DNA from: Rubrivivax sp.
Lineage (GTDB): Bacteria; Pseudomonadota; Gammaproteobacteria; Burkholderiales; Burkholderiaceae_C
NCBI GenBank assembly: GCA_027484885.1
Contig: JAIXSD010000215.1
Location: 1 to 6,538 of the forward strand
Direction: 5' to 3'
DNA: 6,538 nt
A model generated the notes under the pieces. It did no database searches. It saw only the letters and a program-made list of their open reading frames with translations, and was not told the origin of the DNA. Position 1 is the stretch's first letter. Every line of letters begins with the position of its first letter. Shown here in pieces: positions 6,184 through 6,538 of this stretch. The translations under genes were made by a program, and so were the position numbers.

Positions 6184-6538
6184 GCTATCTGCTGTGGCAT
6201 GAACATGCCCCCTCGCTGGCCAGCCCGCGCCGCCTGTTCGCAGCCCATGAGTTGCCCGAGTTCGAAAGCCTGCAAGCCCTGCGCGAGCGCCTGCTCGACC
6301 TGGCGCACGAGCAAGAGCTGCGCAGCCAGCAAGCCTGCGCCGATGCCCAGGCCCTGGGCCTGACCCAAGGCCTGCAACAGGGCCGCCAGGCCGCGCTGAG
6401 CGCCGTGCAGCAGGAATGGGCTGCCGCCCTGCAAGCCTGGGAGCGCAGCCAGCAGCAGGCCCTGCACAGCCGCCGCGAGGATGTGGCCCTGCTGGCCCTG
6501 CAGGTGGCGCGCAAACTGATCGGCCAGCTGCCCGAAGC
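6180..6538 (+). CDS. sctL: SctL ATPase stator, N-terminal part (truncated by window edge)
   Basis: First 119 residues of the T3SS stator protein SctL (YscL/OrgB/HrpB5 family, homologue of flagellar FliH and of V/F-ATPase peripheral stalks). It binds and regulates the ATPase SctN and ties it to SctQ. Seen: a hydrophobic N-terminus (MSYLLW), then a long Glu/Gln/Ala/Arg-rich helical region from about 29 to the edge. This holds a regular ladder of small residues every fourth position (Ala52, Ala56, Gly60, Gly64, Gly68, Ala72), the AxxxG/GxxxG/GxxxA repeat characteristic of FliH/SctL helices. The family-typical segment VALLALQVARKLIGQ at 102-116 closes the visible part. Full-length relatives are about 200-250 residues, so roughly half is missing to the right. 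The start at 6180 overlaps the sctK stop (ATGA). sctN is the expected next gene, but it is outside the window. Confidence 0.93.
   Translation, partial: MSYLLWHEHAPSLASPRRLFAAHELPEFESLQALRERLLDLAHEQELRSQQACADAQALGLTQGLQQGRQAALSAVQQEWAAALQAWERSQQQALHSRREDVALLALQVARKLIGQLPE

Noticed and set aside
4716..6467. Minus-strand open frame of 583 codons opposite sctI, sctJ, sctK and sctL.
   Set aside because: Same reasons: composition of a codon shadow, no motif, no ribosome site, and it spans four genes with clear family features.

Overview
The window is a stretch of a type III secretion system (T3SS) structural locus. All genes are on the + strand and packed end to end: sctV (3' part only), sctC, sctD, a probable sctF, sctI, sctJ, sctK, and sctL (5' part only). 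The DNA is very GC-rich (around 70% by eye) with strong CTG/GCC/CAG/CGC codon preference and Leu/Ala/Gln-rich proteins. This suggests a high-GC proteobacterium, plausibly a betaproteobacterium of the Burkholderiales. That assignment is inference from composition and gene content; there is no taxonomic marker here. Composition is uniform across the genes, apart from the Asn/Ser-rich start of the needle-candidate gene.

Layout. Bases 1-888 encode the C-terminal cytoplasmic domain of the export gate SctV. Three bases later sctC (892-2745) encodes the outer-membrane secretin, with a signal peptide and an unusually long low-complexity linker before the secretin core. sctD (2742-4007) overlaps it by ATGA and encodes the outer inner-membrane ring protein. 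A 51-base gap (4008-4058), the only real intergenic spacer, carries a Shine-Dalgarno site for a 100-residue small protein, probably the needle subunit SctF. sctI (inner rod) follows by ATGA overlap, then the lipoprotein ring component sctJ after a 10-base gap. sctK overlaps sctJ by 8 bases and sctL overlaps sctK by ATGA; sctL runs off the right edge.

How they work together. SctC forms the outer-membrane channel. SctD and SctJ form concentric inner-membrane rings. SctV forms the nonameric export gate ring below them. SctI makes the inner rod or adapter and SctF would make the external needle. SctK and SctL belong to the cytoplasmic sorting platform, SctL being the stator that holds the ATPase SctN. 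The order C-D-F-I-J-K-L matches the Yersinia ysc (virC) order with the yscE, yscG and yscH positions empty, and D-F-I-J-K-L matches the Salmonella prg/org order. sctN would be expected just right of the window.

Nothing here amounts to a new kind of system. The points worth a second look are local: the needle candidate with a repeat-encoded Ser/Asn/Gly N-terminal extension, its separate ribosome site next to a downstream sctI without one, the missing needle-chaperone genes, disordered linkers in SctC and SctD, a paired cysteine in SctI, and a textbook GxxxG ladder in SctL.
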